From the NCBI RefSeq assembly GCF_000520595.1, contig NZ_KI914978.1, forward strand, positions 262,232-326,231: DNA of 64,000 nt, in the 5' to 3' direction. The DNA is from Arthrobacter sp. H5 (GTDB taxonomy: Bacteria > Actinomycetota > Actinomycetes > Actinomycetales > Micrococcaceae). The notes under the pieces were generated by a model, which had not been told where the DNA came from, did no database searches, and was given only the letters and a program-made list of their open reading frames with translations. Position numbers and translations under genes: made by a program. Shown piece by piece: positions 54,001-63,045 of this stretch (position 1 is its first letter; each line of letters begins with the position of its first letter).

Positions 54001-54822
54001 CTACCTGGAGTTCTTGAGCAATGCCGTGCGCACCATGCTGGCGGCGGCGGTAAATTCCGCGACGGTCGCTTCCGGATTGTTATGCCGGACAAGCGCCTCG
54101 CCCACGAGTACGGCGGAGGCGCCGTCGGAGGCGAACTGCTCGACGTCGGCCCGGTCCCGGACGCCTGATTCGGCAACAATCACGGCATCTGTGGGAATCC
54201 CGGAGACCAGGCGGGAGAACACCGACCTGTCAATACCGAGCGTCAGCAGGTTCCTGACGTTGACCCCGATAATGCGGGCGCCAACCCGGACAGCCCGCTC
54301 CACTTCCTGCGCGGTGTGGGCCTCCACCAGGGCGTTCATCCCCAGTTGGTGCGTTAGGTCCAGGAACCGGATGAGGTCCTCGTCCGACAGCGCGGCGACA
54401 ATCAGCAGCACCAGGTCGGCGCCATGGGCGCGGGCCTCCCAGATCTGGTACTCGTCAACCGTGAAATCTTTGCGCAGGATCGGGAGCTCAACTGCGGAAC
54501 GGACGGCGTCGAGGTCGGCCAGGGACCCGCCAAAGCGGCGCTCCTCAGTGAGTACGCTGACGACGGCGGCGCCTCCGCGCTCGTACGCCGCGGCAAGCTC
54601 CGCAGGATCGGCGATCTCGGAGAGGCTCCCCTTGGAAGGACTCCGGCGCTTGACTTCAGCAATCAGTGAGACCCTTGTGCCGTCGGAACGCAGGGCCGCC
54701 AAGGCGTCCCGGGGTGCTGCGGCGGCGTCCGCCAGCGGGCGTAGTTTTTCTATGGGAAGTGCGCGCCTACGGACCTCAAGGTCCTCCCGGACGCCAACAA
54801 TGATGTCGTCGAGGACACTCAC
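54001..54822 (-). CDS. trpC: Indole-3-glycerol phosphate synthase
   Basis: Closes the indole ring in tryptophan synthesis, 273 residues. The N-terminal helix leads to LIAEVKRRSPSKG (catalytic Lys and phosphate contacts), VLTEERRFGGS, LPILRKDFTVDEYQIWEARA, and VAESGVRDRADVEQ near the end. The GTG start shares one base with the stop of the HGX protein (TAGTG). TrpF is not fused, as usual in Actinobacteria. Confidence 0.97.
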   Translation of the reverse strand: MSVLDDIIVGVREDLEVRRRALPIEKLRPLADAAAAPRDALAALRSDGTRVSLIAEVKRRSPSKGSLSEIADPAELAAAYERGGAAVVSVLTEERRFGGSLADLDAVRSAVELPILRKDFTVDEYQIWEARAHGADLVLLIVAALSDEDLIRFLDLTHQLGMNALVEAHTAQEVERAVRVGARIIGVNVRNLLTLGIDRSVFSRLVSGIPTDAVIVAESGVRDRADVEQFASDGASAVLVGEALVRHNNPEATVAEFTAAASMVRTALLKNSR

Positions 54823-55130
54823 TAGTGGCTGGGGTTCTTCAGTTTGTGTCCGCCGACGCCATAGCCGACCCTTTTCAGCACGAAGCCCACGACGAGCCCC
54901 ATGAGCATCACCGCGATTCCCACCCAGAACAGAACTGTCCCGGCCGCGAAGTTACCCTCGGTGCTGGAGAAGATGTAGGCAAACGATGACAGTGCACCAC
55001 CACCCAGCATCACAAATACGCAGGTCCATGCGGCGGGGCTGTTGCCGTGGCCGATGGTCTCATCATGCATCGCTGAATGGCTGGCCATCTGATCGTCAGT
55101 GGCATTCTGTGCGGGCGCCGTTTTGGCCAT
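54822..55130 (-). CDS. HGX-motif small membrane protein (DUF6704-like)
   Basis: Membrane protein of 102 residues. The ATG at 55130 has AAGGAG seven bases upstream; a longer frame to 55163 is not needed. It has the HGNSPAAWTCVFVMLGGGAL segment (HGN and a tryptophan before the first helix) and a second helix VLFWVGIAVMLMGLVVGFVL. Such proteins are regular members of actinobacterial trp operons; their role is unknown. Confidence 0.88.
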   Translation of the reverse strand: MAKTAPAQNATDDQMASHSAMHDETIGHGNSPAAWTCVFVMLGGGALSSFAYIFSSTEGNFAAGTVLFWVGIAVMLMGLVVGFVLKRVGYGVGGHKLKNPSH

Positions 55131-55205
55131 GGTGATTCTCCTTGAAACTGGTCTGTTGACCATTCTGCCATTAGTTAAGTGGAAGAGCTGCCCGTGTTGC
55201 GGCTG

Positions 55206-55805
55206 CTAACGGGTGGGGTCCTCTCCCTTGCTCAAACTATCCCAGCTGTCGATTTCATCGGCATGTGCGGTGGTTTCGCTGGCGGAGGCCGGCGCTACGG
55301 CGGCGGACTCGTAGCGTCGTGACCGACCCCAGTTCCTGCCGGCCGCAACCATCCATGCCGCTGCTGCGATGAGTAAGACGCCGGCGGCGACAGCCACCCA
55401 GGGCATCGGGGTCAGGGCAACCACGGCGGCGCCGGCGCTGCTGATTCCAATGGTTTCGCCGATCACCGGAACGGCGGCGGCAGTTGGATCAGCCAGGATG
55501 CCTGCACTTGTCCAGACGATCCCGACCCCGGCAGCCGTCAGGATCACGGCAACAACCCAACGTGCCACCCGGCCAGAAATGGATCCCGCCAAGGCCGCCG
55601 CCAGCGCGACCAGCGCAAAGGCGGTGACGGACGTGGCGGCGTCGGACCCCGGGACCTGCTGGACCGGAGTCTGGACGGCGTCCTGCGGAAGCCGCACCGA
55701 AAGCCAGGTTTGAGTGGTGCTGCCGAACGCGGCAAGCGCAACCAGCACTGTGGCGAGAACCACAGTGCCTTTCCGCTGTCGGCGTGGCGTACTGCTCTCA
55801 GCCAT
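55206..55805 (-). CDS. Trp biosynthesis-associated membrane protein (TIGR02234)
   Basis: Protein of 199 residues with four hydrophobic segments. The first is followed by STTQTWLSVRL; the last sits before a basic stretch (GRNWGRSRRYES). It begins two bases after trpE and matches the family found only beside actinobacterial trp genes. Function is not established. Confidence 0.9.
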   Translation of the reverse strand: MAESSTPRRQRKGTVVLATVLVALAAFGSTTQTWLSVRLPQDAVQTPVQQVPGSDAATSVTAFALVALAAALAGSISGRVARWVVAVILTAAGVGIVWTSAGILADPTAAAVPVIGETIGISSAGAAVVALTPMPWVAVAAGVLLIAAAAWMVAAGRNWGRSRRYESAAVAPASASETTAHADEIDSWDSLSKGEDPTR

Positions 55806-55807
55806 CC

Positions 55808-57373
55808 TTACGTCCGTCCCTGCACTGTTGTTGGGGTCACTGTCTTCAGGCTGGAGGCGATCAGTGCCGCGCGCAGCGGTGCCGCTGCCTTGTTCACTGT
55901 CTCCTGCGCCTCAGCGCGGGGGTCGGAGTCGGCAACAATTCCTCCGCCTGCCTGAACATACGCATGCCCGTCGCGCAACAGTGCGGAGCGAATGGCGATC
56001 GCCATGTCCATGTCGCCGGCGAAGTCGAGGTAACCCACCACACCGCCATAGATTCCGCGCCGATGAGGCTCCAGTTCGTCCAGGAGCCTCAATGCCCGGG
56101 GCTTCGGAGCGCCTGACAGAGTCCCAGCCGGGAAGGTTGCAGCAAGCACATCGTAGGCCGATTTGGAAGGCTCCAACTGCCCGACTACGGTGGAGACCAG
56201 GTGCATGATGTGGCTGAACCGCTCCACCTCCATGAACTGGGTCACATCCACCGTACCGGGGGTGCAGACTTTTGAGATGTCATTGCGGGCAAGGTCCACC
56301 AGCATGAGATGCTCGGCGCGTTCCTTCTCGTCCGCCAGCAGTTCCTCCGCCAACGCACGGTCATGCTCCACGGTCTTTCCCCGCGGGCGGGACCCTGCAA
56401 TGGGATGCGTGATGACCTCATCGCCGTTGACGGTCACCAGCGCTTCGGGTGAGGACCCCACAATCGAGTATTCCCTTCCACCGGCGTCGGCCATGCTGAA
56501 CAGATACATATAAGGACTGGGGTTCGTGTTACGCAGTACCCGGTAGACGTCCAGCGCCGATGCATCGCAGTCGATTTCAAAGCGGCGCGAGATGACCACC
56601 TGGAACACCTCACCGTCCACGATGGCCTCCTTGCCGCGATCGATGGCCGCGAGGTACTGGTCCTCATTCCACCGTTCGCGGACGGTGGACATGAGTGCAT
56701 TGCTGTCCACTGTGCCGTTCTTCAGGATTGAGACGGGTTGCTCGGCCGCGGCGCCGAGACGCTCAAGCATCGCTGTGACACGTTCGACGGCGTCATGCCA
56801 GGCCTGATCGGCGCGCTCGGGTGAATCGTCAAAGTTAATGGCGTTCGCCACCAACGTGACGGTGCCCTCCGAATTGTCATGAATGGCCATGTCGGCGACA
56901 ACGCTCATGGCCAGTTCGGGCAGGTCCAGGTCATCCTCCGGCGGAGAAGTGAGCCGCTCCCAGTGGCGCACGGATTCCCAGCCGATGAACCCCACCATGC
57001 CGGAGGTGAACGGTGGAAGCTCCTCAAAGCGCCGGGTGCGCAGCGCCTCCACCGTAAGCCGCAGCGCTTCGACGGGGTTGCCGTCAACAGGCACGCCTGC
57101 CGGCGGCTCACCCAACCAGTGCGCCTCGCCGTTCAGGGTGGTCAGGGTTGCGCGTGAGTTTGCGCCGATAAACGAGTAGCGCGACCATACACCGCCTACT
57201 GCCGCGGATTCCATCAGGAAGGTTCCCGGGTGACCATCCGCCAATTTCCGGTAGATCCCTATGGGCGTGTGGGCGTCGGCGAGCACCTTCAAGTGCACCG
57301 GAACCACCCTCCGCTCCCGCGCGAGTTCCCGGAATTCGTCGAGACCCGGGCTGATTACTCCAAGCTCCTGCAT
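55808..57373 (-). CDS. trpE: Anthranilate synthase component I
   Basis: Makes anthranilate from chorismate, with ammonia from a TrpG partner not found in this window. It has 521 residues. The chorismate-binding domain has VGSSPEALVTVNGDEVITHP, IAGSRPRGKT, LVDLARNDISKVCTPGTV, TFPAGTLSGAPKPRALRLLD and AYVQAGGGIVADSDP. The N-terminal regulatory part includes LMESAAVGGVWSRYSFIG, the tryptophan feedback site area. It starts ten bases after hisI. Confidence 0.97.
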   Translation of the reverse strand: MQELGVISPGLDEFRELARERRVVPVHLKVLADAHTPIGIYRKLADGHPGTFLMESAAVGGVWSRYSFIGANSRATLTTLNGEAHWLGEPPAGVPVDGNPVEALRLTVEALRTRRFEELPPFTSGMVGFIGWESVRHWERLTSPPEDDLDLPELAMSVVADMAIHDNSEGTVTLVANAINFDDSPERADQAWHDAVERVTAMLERLGAAAEQPVSILKNGTVDSNALMSTVRERWNEDQYLAAIDRGKEAIVDGEVFQVVISRRFEIDCDASALDVYRVLRNTNPSPYMYLFSMADAGGREYSIVGSSPEALVTVNGDEVITHPIAGSRPRGKTVEHDRALAEELLADEKERAEHLMLVDLARNDISKVCTPGTVDVTQFMEVERFSHIMHLVSTVVGQLEPSKSAYDVLAATFPAGTLSGAPKPRALRLLDELEPHRRGIYGGVVGYLDFAGDMDMAIAIRSALLRDGHAYVQAGGGIVADSDPRAEAQETVNKAAAPLRAALIASSLKTVTPTTVQGRT

Positions 57374-57383
57374 TTACGCTTTC

Positions 57384-57785
57384 CTACTCTCCACCGACGA
57401 CGGCGGGCAGCCCGCGGCCGTCGAAACAAGTGCGTGTTCCCGTATGGCAGGCCGCACCCACCTGATCCACGCGCACCAGCAGCGCGTCGCCGTCGCAGTC
57501 AAGAGCAACGGATTTCACCCACTGAACATGCCCTGAGGTGTCGCCTTTGCGCCAATATTCGCTACGCGACCGCGAGTAAAAGGTCACGCGGCCGGTTGTG
57601 AGCGTTCTGTGCAGCGCCTCGTCGTCCATCCAGCCGAGCATGAGGACTTCCCCCGAATCGTGCTGTTGAACCACCGCCGCGACCAGCCCGGCGGCGTCGC
57701 GCTTGAGGCGGGCGGCGATCTCCGGGCCAATCACGGAAGAAGGGCTGGAAGTGTGCGTCCGATCAGGTTCACTGTGTGTAGGCAT
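57384..57785 (-). CDS. hisI: Phosphoribosyl-AMP cyclohydrolase
   Basis: Third step of histidine synthesis, 133 residues. [20 protein letters not shown] and [20 protein letters not shown] are family hallmarks, and metal ligands are in [20 protein letters not shown] and the final cysteine of TRTCF. The ATG at 57785 is chosen; TAGAAT at 57794-57799 ends eight bases upstream. It heads the trp run and is separated from hisF by a gene on the other strand. Confidence 0.95.
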   Translation of the reverse strand: MPTHSEPDRTHTSSPSSVIGPEIAARLKRDAAGLVAAVVQQHDSGEVLMLGWMDDEALHRTLTTGRVTFYSRSRSEYWRKGDTSGHVQWVKSVALDCDGDALLVRVDQVGAACHTGTRTCFDGRGLPAVVGGE

Positions 57786-57793
57786 CGCATTCA

Positions 57794-57799
57794 ATTCTA
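57794..57799 (-). promoter_or_regulatory. Predicted -10 box of the hisI-trp run
   Basis: TAGAAT on the minus strand, eight bases from the hisI ATG, so the long transcript through lgt may start leaderless here. Confidence 0.5.
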
Positions 57800-57906
57800 G
57801 TCGGCGGAAATGGCAGCACCGCGCCCCGCTGCAGGCACGATCGGTGTGATTGGCGCAACAGGTCACTTAGTGGCGTTTGCACGCGCCAAAAAGCGCCGTA
57901 TCGTGC

Positions 57907-57912
57907 TAGTTT
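57907..57912 (+). promoter_or_regulatory. Predicted -10 box of the TIGR03085 gene
   Basis: TAGTTT ends eight bases before the ATG at 57921 (five before the GTG at 57918). Confidence 0.5.
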
Positions 57913-57920
57913 CAGCAGTG

Positions 57921-58565
57921 ATGCGATTTGTAGAACCCTCCCGCGAAGTTCTGGCTGAGACCCTGCTGGCAGCCGGACCTCACTCCCCCACGCTGTGCGA
58001 CGGCTGGCAGACCAAGGAACTCGCGGCTCACCTGTACCTCAGGGAACACCGCCCGAGCGTGGCGTTGGGCGGGCTGATCAAACCGCTGGCGCTCGTCTCC
58101 GAAAAGGCCACCCGGACGCTTGCCGCTAAATCTGCGTCCGTCAACGGCTACGCAAAGCTGATCAAGGACATCCAGAAGGGTCATCCCGCCTACTCCCTGG
58201 CGCGGTTTCCCTCCATCGACACCAGCACCAACCTCATCGAGTATTTCGTCCACACTGAGGACGTCCGCCGTGCCCGCAGCCGGTGGGCACCCCGCGCGCT
58301 AGACGAGGAATACTCCAACGCCCTGTGGGATGAACTCATCAAGCGCGCCGCGATTCTATACCGTGGGGTTGACCTTGGAATTGTGCTGGTCCGTCCGGAC
58401 GGACCGCGGCATGTGGCCAAGCGCGCACCCGTTTCGGTGGCTATTGTCGGTGAACCGGGAGAATTGCTGATGCATGCGCACGGGCGCACCCGGCACGCGC
58501 TCGTGACCTTCGAGGGGCAGCCCGACGCCGTCGCACTCCTGGACAGTGCCGAAGTAGGTTTATAG
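57921..58565 (+). CDS. TIGR03085-family protein (DinB/mycothiol-dependent enzyme fold)
   Basis: Protein of 214 residues. The opening MRFVEPSREVLAETLLAAGP and CDGWQTKELAAHLYLREHRP belong to the family of DinB-like, metal-binding proteins related to maleylpyruvate isomerase. TNLIEYFVHTEDVRRARSRW carries a likely metal-site histidine. The C-terminal part is beta-rich (DLGIVLVRPDGPRHVAKRAP). GTG 57918 is an alternative start. It lies alone on the plus strand between hisF and hisI. Confidence 0.88.
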   Translation: MRFVEPSREVLAETLLAAGPHSPTLCDGWQTKELAAHLYLREHRPSVALGGLIKPLALVSEKATRTLAAKSASVNGYAKLIKDIQKGHPAYSLARFPSIDTSTNLIEYFVHTEDVRRARSRWAPRALDEEYSNALWDELIKRAAILYRGVDLGIVLVRPDGPRHVAKRAPVSVAIVGEPGELLMHAHGRTRHALVTFEGQPDAVALLDSAEVGL

Positions 58566-58594
58566 CCCGCGTTGATCTGCAGTCAGCGCCCGGG

Positions 58595-59365
58595 TCACCG
58601 GACAGGAAATCCTGCATCCCTAATGGCTTTCTTGACCTGCGCTATCGCGTCAACAGGGCCAAAGTGGAACACCGACGCTGCGAGCACCGCATCCGCTCCG
58701 GCGGCAACGGCCGGCGGGAAGTGAACAGGTGAGCCTGCGCCTCCGGAAGCGATCAACGGCACCGATACGGCCGCCCGTACGGCGCGGATCATCTCCAGGT
58801 CGAAGCCCTGCTTGGTGCCGTCTGCGTCGATGGAGTTCAGCAGGATCTCCCCCACTCCGCGGTCCGCGGCTTCCCGGGCCCATGCCACGGCGTCAATACC
58901 GGTGCCTTTCCTGCCACCATGGGTGGTGACTTCGAAGCCCGACGGCGTGGCGCCGTCGTGCGTTCTCCTCGCGTCGAGGGACAACACCAGAACCGAGGAA
59001 CCAAAGTGGGTGATGATCTCGTCAATGACTTGCGGACGCGCGACGGCGGCGGTGTTGATGGATGCCTTGTCCGCACCAAAGCGCAGGAGCCGGTCAACAT
59101 CTGAAATCTCCCGCACTCCCCCACCGACGGTCAACGGGATGAAGACCTCCTCGGCCGTCCGCGCGACCACCTCGAAGGTGGTGTCACGGTTGCTCGAGGA
59201 TGCGGTGACGTCGAGAAAGGTCAGTTCGTCGGCGCCTGCCCGGTCATAGCGGTGTGCCAGTTCAACAGGATCCCCGGCGTCACGGAGATCTTCGAAATTG
59301 ACACCCTTGACCACGCGGCCGGCGTCGACGTCGAGGCAGGGGATGACCCGGATTGCAACGGTCAT
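58595..59365 (-). CDS. hisF: Imidazole glycerol phosphate synthase subunit HisF
   Basis: Cyclase subunit, 256 residues in a TIM barrel. The catalytic aspartates are in [19 protein letters not shown] and VLSLDARRT. Phosphate sites are [13 protein letters not shown] and [14 protein letters not shown]. The ATG at 59365 opens the conserved N-terminus. It follows hisG by seven bases; HisH is not in the window. Confidence 0.97.
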   Translation of the reverse strand: MTVAIRVIPCLDVDAGRVVKGVNFEDLRDAGDPVELAHRYDRAGADELTFLDVTASSSNRDTTFEVVARTAEEVFIPLTVGGGVREISDVDRLLRFGADKASINTAAVARPQVIDEIITHFGSSVLVLSLDARRTHDGATPSGFEVTTHGGRKGTGIDAVAWAREAADRGVGEILLNSIDADGTKQGFDLEMIRAVRAAVSVPLIASGGAGSPVHFPPAVAAGADAVLAASVFHFGPVDAIAQVKKAIRDAGFPVR

Positions 59366-59372
59366 GGCCGGC

Positions 59373-60215
59373 CTAGATCCGGCAGGCGTGGATGGTGCTG
59401 ACAAGGATGGCCCGGGCGCCAAGGTCGTAGAGCTCATCCATGATCTGGTTGGTCTTATTGCTCTTGACCATTGAGCGCACGGCAACCCATTCCGAGTCCC
59501 GCAGCGGGGATACTGTCGGCGATTCGAGCCCGGGCGTCAGCGCTGCGGCCCGGTCAACCAGCTCCTTGCGGATGTCATAGTCCAGCAGAACGTATTGCCT
59601 GGCCACCAGCACGCCCTGCAGCCGTCGGATGAGAATGTCGAGGCCTTCGGGAGCGGCGCCCTTCCTGCCAATCAGGACAGCTTCGCTGCGCAGGATCGGG
59701 TCTCCGAAGATTTCCATGCCCGCAGCCTTGAGCGTGTTACCGGTTTCCACCACGTCGGCGATGGCATCGGCCACTCCAAGCCGCACCGAGGACTCCACTG
59801 CGCCGTCCAGCCGGACAACCCGGGCGTCGACCCCGCGCTCGGCCAGGAAGGCGCGGAGCAGTCCGTCGTAGCTGGTGGCAAGACGCTTCCCCTCAAGCTC
59901 CGACACGTTGGCGAAGTGGCCCACCGGACCGGCGAACCGGAACGTCGAGGCACCGAAGCCCAGGGGCAGCAGCTCCTCGGCATCAACCTGCGCATCGAGG
60001 AAGAGGTCCCGCCCGGTGATACCCACGTCGAGGGTGCCGGAGCCTACGTAGACGGCAATGTCGCGCGGACGGAGGAAGAAGAATTCAATATCGTTCTCCG
60101 GGTCCACCATGACCAGTTCACGGGTATCGCGGCGTTGACGATAGCCGGATTCCGTCAGCATGGCGGACGCGGATTCAGAGAGGGAGCCTTTGTTTGGAAC
60201 AGCTACGCGAAGCAT
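59373..60215 (-). CDS. hisG: ATP phosphoribosyltransferase (long form)
   Basis: First and feedback-controlled step of histidine synthesis, 280 residues. [32 protein letters not shown] and [20 protein letters not shown] form the catalytic core. The C-terminal about 75 residues ([20 protein letters not shown] onward, ending in [10 protein letters not shown]) are the histidine-binding domain of the long form. AAAGGA lies six bases before the ATG. Confidence 0.97.
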   Translation of the reverse strand: MLRVAVPNKGSLSESASAMLTESGYRQRRDTRELVMVDPENDIEFFFLRPRDIAVYVGSGTLDVGITGRDLFLDAQVDAEELLPLGFGASTFRFAGPVGHFANVSELEGKRLATSYDGLLRAFLAERGVDARVVRLDGAVESSVRLGVADAIADVVETGNTLKAAGMEIFGDPILRSEAVLIGRKGAAPEGLDILIRRLQGVLVARQYVLLDYDIRKELVDRAAALTPGLESPTVSPLRDSEWVAVRSMVKSNKTNQIMDELYDLGARAILVSTIHACRI

Positions 60216-60284
60216 GGGTTTTCCTTTAGCCGGAGGTTTGGAGGTCTTGTACTGGTGCCACGCCCGGATAATCCCGGCGCGCGG

Positions 60285-60548
60285 CTACAGATGCTTGTAG
60301 ACGTCCTGCAGCGATAGACCTTTGGCAAGCATGAGCACCTGAAGGTGATACAGAAGCTGCGAAATTTCCTCAGCCGTGGCTTCGGTGGTTTCATACTCGG
60401 CAGCCATCCACACCTCGGCTGCTTCCTCGACAATTTTTTTCCCGATCCCATGGACGCCCGACTCCAGTTCCGCCACCGTGCGCGACCCCGGAGGTCGCGA
60501 GGAGGCTTTCTCACTCAGCTCGGCAAACAGGGCATCGAAGGATTTCAC
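60285..60548 (-). CDS. hisE: Phosphoribosyl-ATP pyrophosphatase
   Basis: Second step of histidine synthesis, 87 residues from the GTG at 60548. The MazG-like metal helices are visible in [17 protein letters not shown] and [26 protein letters not shown] at 60556-60561 ends seven bases before the GTG, so hisE-hisG-hisF may have its own promoter. A longer frame to 60596 lacks conservation. Confidence 0.95.
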   Translation of the reverse strand: MKSFDALFAELSEKASSRPPGSRTVAELESGVHGIGKKIVEEAAEVWMAAEYETTEATAEEISQLLYHLQVLMLAKGLSLQDVYKHL

Positions 60549-60555
60549 TGAGCCA

Positions 60556-60561
60556 ACGTTA
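60556..60561 (-). promoter_or_regulatory. Predicted -10 box of hisE
   Basis: TAACGT on the minus strand, seven bases from the hisE GTG. Confidence 0.45.
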
Positions 60562-60596
60562 CCGGGCCGCCGCGGATCCTCCCCATTCGGGCCCAC

Positions 60597-61136
<540 letters not shown>

Positions 61137-61760
61137 CTAGCTCTGCTGAATCGGGTGGTCCGCCAACCGGGAAAACCTGTGGCTTAGCCGGTCCCGCTTG
61201 GTCTGCAGGTACTTGTGATTCTCGGCCCGTGATGGAACCTCGGAGGACACCATGGTTTCGACGTCGATGCCGTGGTGGATCAGCCGTTCGCTTTTCAGCG
61301 GGTTATTACTCAGGAGCCGGATGCGGGTTAGCCCGAGCTGGCGCAGGATCTCCGCCGCGATCTGATAATCCCGGGCATCGACAGGGAGTCCCAGCTGTTC
61401 ATTGGCCTCGACGGTGTCCCACCCTGACTCCTGCAGGGCATACGCCTTGAGCTTATTGGCAAGACCGATACCGCGTCCCTCCTGGCCGCGCAGGTAGATC
61501 ACTGTTCCACCCTGCTCGCCAATGAGTGCAAGCGCGTGTTCCAGCTGCTCACCGCAGTCGCAACGGTAGGAACCGAAAACGTCGCCGGTGAGGCATTCGG
61601 AGTGCAGCCGGACCAGTGCCGGCAAAGAGTCCGGTGCCGGTATCGGCGAGGAGACGCTCAAGTGCTCCACTTTCGTTGCGTGATCGGTCCAGACCTGCGC
61701 CGCAAAGCTTCCAACGGACATCGGAAGGGTGACAACTGGACCGCCGGAAACCGCAGTCAC
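61137..61760 (-). CDS. ribA: GTP cyclohydrolase II
   Basis: Opens the imidazole ring of GTP in riboflavin synthesis, 207 residues. The zinc cysteines are in SECLTGDVFGSYRCDCGEQL; the catalytic part is VIYLRGQEGRGIGLANKLKA, and IRLLSNNPLKSERL closes the GTP site. The GTG overlaps the ribB stop (GTGA) with AAGGAGG seven bases upstream. In many bacteria this domain is fused to RibB; here the two are separate frames. Confidence 0.95.
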   Translation of the reverse strand: MTAVSGGPVVTLPMSVGSFAAQVWTDHATKVEHLSVSSPIPAPDSLPALVRLHSECLTGDVFGSYRCDCGEQLEHALALIGEQGGTVIYLRGQEGRGIGLANKLKAYALQESGWDTVEANEQLGLPVDARDYQIAAEILRQLGLTRIRLLSNNPLKSERLIHHGIDVETMVSSEVPSRAENHKYLQTKRDRLSHRFSRLADHPIQQS

Positions 61761-62416
61761 AACGCCGCCTCCTTCTTGTGGAGCACCAGATACTGCACCA
61801 TATCCTCTATGGAGATGAGGGGCAGCCCGTGGTGCGTGGCAAAATCCCGCAGGCCAGGCAACCGCATCATTTCGCCGTCGTCCGTGGCTACCTCCGCGAT
61901 CACTGCCGCAGGTTCCAGGCCAGCGAGCAAACACAGGTCGACGGCGGCTTCCGTGTGCCCGCGCCGGGTGCGGACCCCGCCCTCTGCCGCACGGAGTGGG
62001 AAGACGTGTCCCGGCCTGGTGAGGTCGGATGCGCGGGAGGCCGGAGACGAGAGAGTGCGGGCGGTCAGTGCCCGGTCGCCTGCGCTGATTCCGGTGGACA
62101 CCCCATCGGCCGCATCACACGACACCGTGTATGCCGTGCCCTTGGTGTCCTGGTTGACCTCGACCATGGGCGGAAGATTCAACCGGTCGGCCGCCGCGCC
62201 CATGATCGGAACGCAGAGGACCCCGGAGGAGTACCGAATGGTCCAACCCGTTAGTTCGGGAGTGGCGAACTGGGCGGCGAAAATGATGTCGCCTTCGTTC
62301 TCGCGCCCGGCATCGTCGACCACGACGACGGCGCCCCCCGCCGCGACGGCTGCCACGGCGGATTCGACGGTATCCAGGCTCACCTGCACCTGCTCTGCCG
62401 GGTGGCCGGCGGTCAT
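61757..62416 (-). CDS. ribB: 3,4-dihydroxy-2-butanone 4-phosphate synthase
   Basis: Makes the four-carbon unit for lumazine, 219 residues. VVVVDDAGRENEGDIIFAAQ holds the metal acid residues, RPGHVFPLRAAEGGVRTRRG and HTEAAVDLCLLAGL the catalytic histidine region. The ATG overlaps the ribE stop by four bases; the stop overlaps the ribA start by four. Confidence 0.96.
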   Translation of the reverse strand: MTAGHPAEQVQVSLDTVESAVAAVAAGGAVVVVDDAGRENEGDIIFAAQFATPELTGWTIRYSSGVLCVPIMGAAADRLNLPPMVEVNQDTKGTAYTVSCDAADGVSTGISAGDRALTARTLSSPASRASDLTRPGHVFPLRAAEGGVRTRRGHTEAAVDLCLLAGLEPAAVIAEVATDDGEMMRLPGLRDFATHHGLPLISIEDMVQYLVLHKKEAAL

Positions 62417-63042
62417 GACCGGGTCCCGGTGGTGGCAAAGCCGAGCAGGCGTTCTGCGTACTTCGCGAGCACATCCATCTCCAGATTAACCTCATCGCCG
62501 GGTTGTTTGGCGCCCAGACCGGTCTGGTTCAGGGTGGTGGGGATAAGCCCCACTTCAAACCAGGCCGACGGAGCTCCGGCGCTGCTCACGGCTGTCACGG
62601 TAAGGGACACCCCGTCCACCGCTATGGAACCTTTTTCAGCGGCGTACCGGGCCAGCTCCAGTGGAAGCTCAAACCGCAGTCGATGCCACGCGCCAAGATC
62701 CTCGCGTTCGGTGAGGGCGCCGATCCCGTCCACATGGCCCTGGACAACGTGTCCATCCAGCCGTCCGGTGACGGGGACGCAGCGTTCCAGGTTGACGCTG
62801 CCACCGGGGCCGAGGCTCCCTGTGGTTGTGCGGGTCAGCGTTTCCCCCATCACATCGACCGTGACGCGGCCGTTCATGATTGTGGTTGCCGTGAGGCACA
62901 CGCCGTTGACGGCAATGGATCCGCCAGGTTCGAGATCGGCTCCGGAGCGCGGCGCGTCGAAGGCCAGGACGGCGCTGCCGCGGTCACCGGCCAGGTCCAG
63001 GGACACCACAGTGCCCCGTTCCGAAACTATTCCTGTGAACAT
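62413..63042 (-). CDS. ribE: Riboflavin synthase alpha chain
   Basis: Last step of riboflavin synthesis, 209 residues, with two lumazine-binding barrels. The first opens MFTGIVSERGTVVSL and has GGSIAVNGVCLTATTI; the second has GHVVQGHVDGIGALTE and KGSIAVDGVSLTVTAV. Starts four bases from the ribD stop and overlaps ribB. Confidence 0.97.
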   Translation of the reverse strand: MFTGIVSERGTVVSLDLAGDRGSAVLAFDAPRSGADLEPGGSIAVNGVCLTATTIMNGRVTVDVMGETLTRTTTGSLGPGGSVNLERCVPVTGRLDGHVVQGHVDGIGALTEREDLGAWHRLRFELPLELARYAAEKGSIAVDGVSLTVTAVSSAGAPSAWFEVGLIPTTLNQTGLGAKQPGDEVNLEMDVLAKYAERLLGFATTGTRS

Positions 63043-63045
63043 ATG

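Noticed and set aside
57374-57383. trp attenuator or leader peptide before trpE
   Set aside because: Only ten bases separate hisI and trpE; there is no room for a leader.
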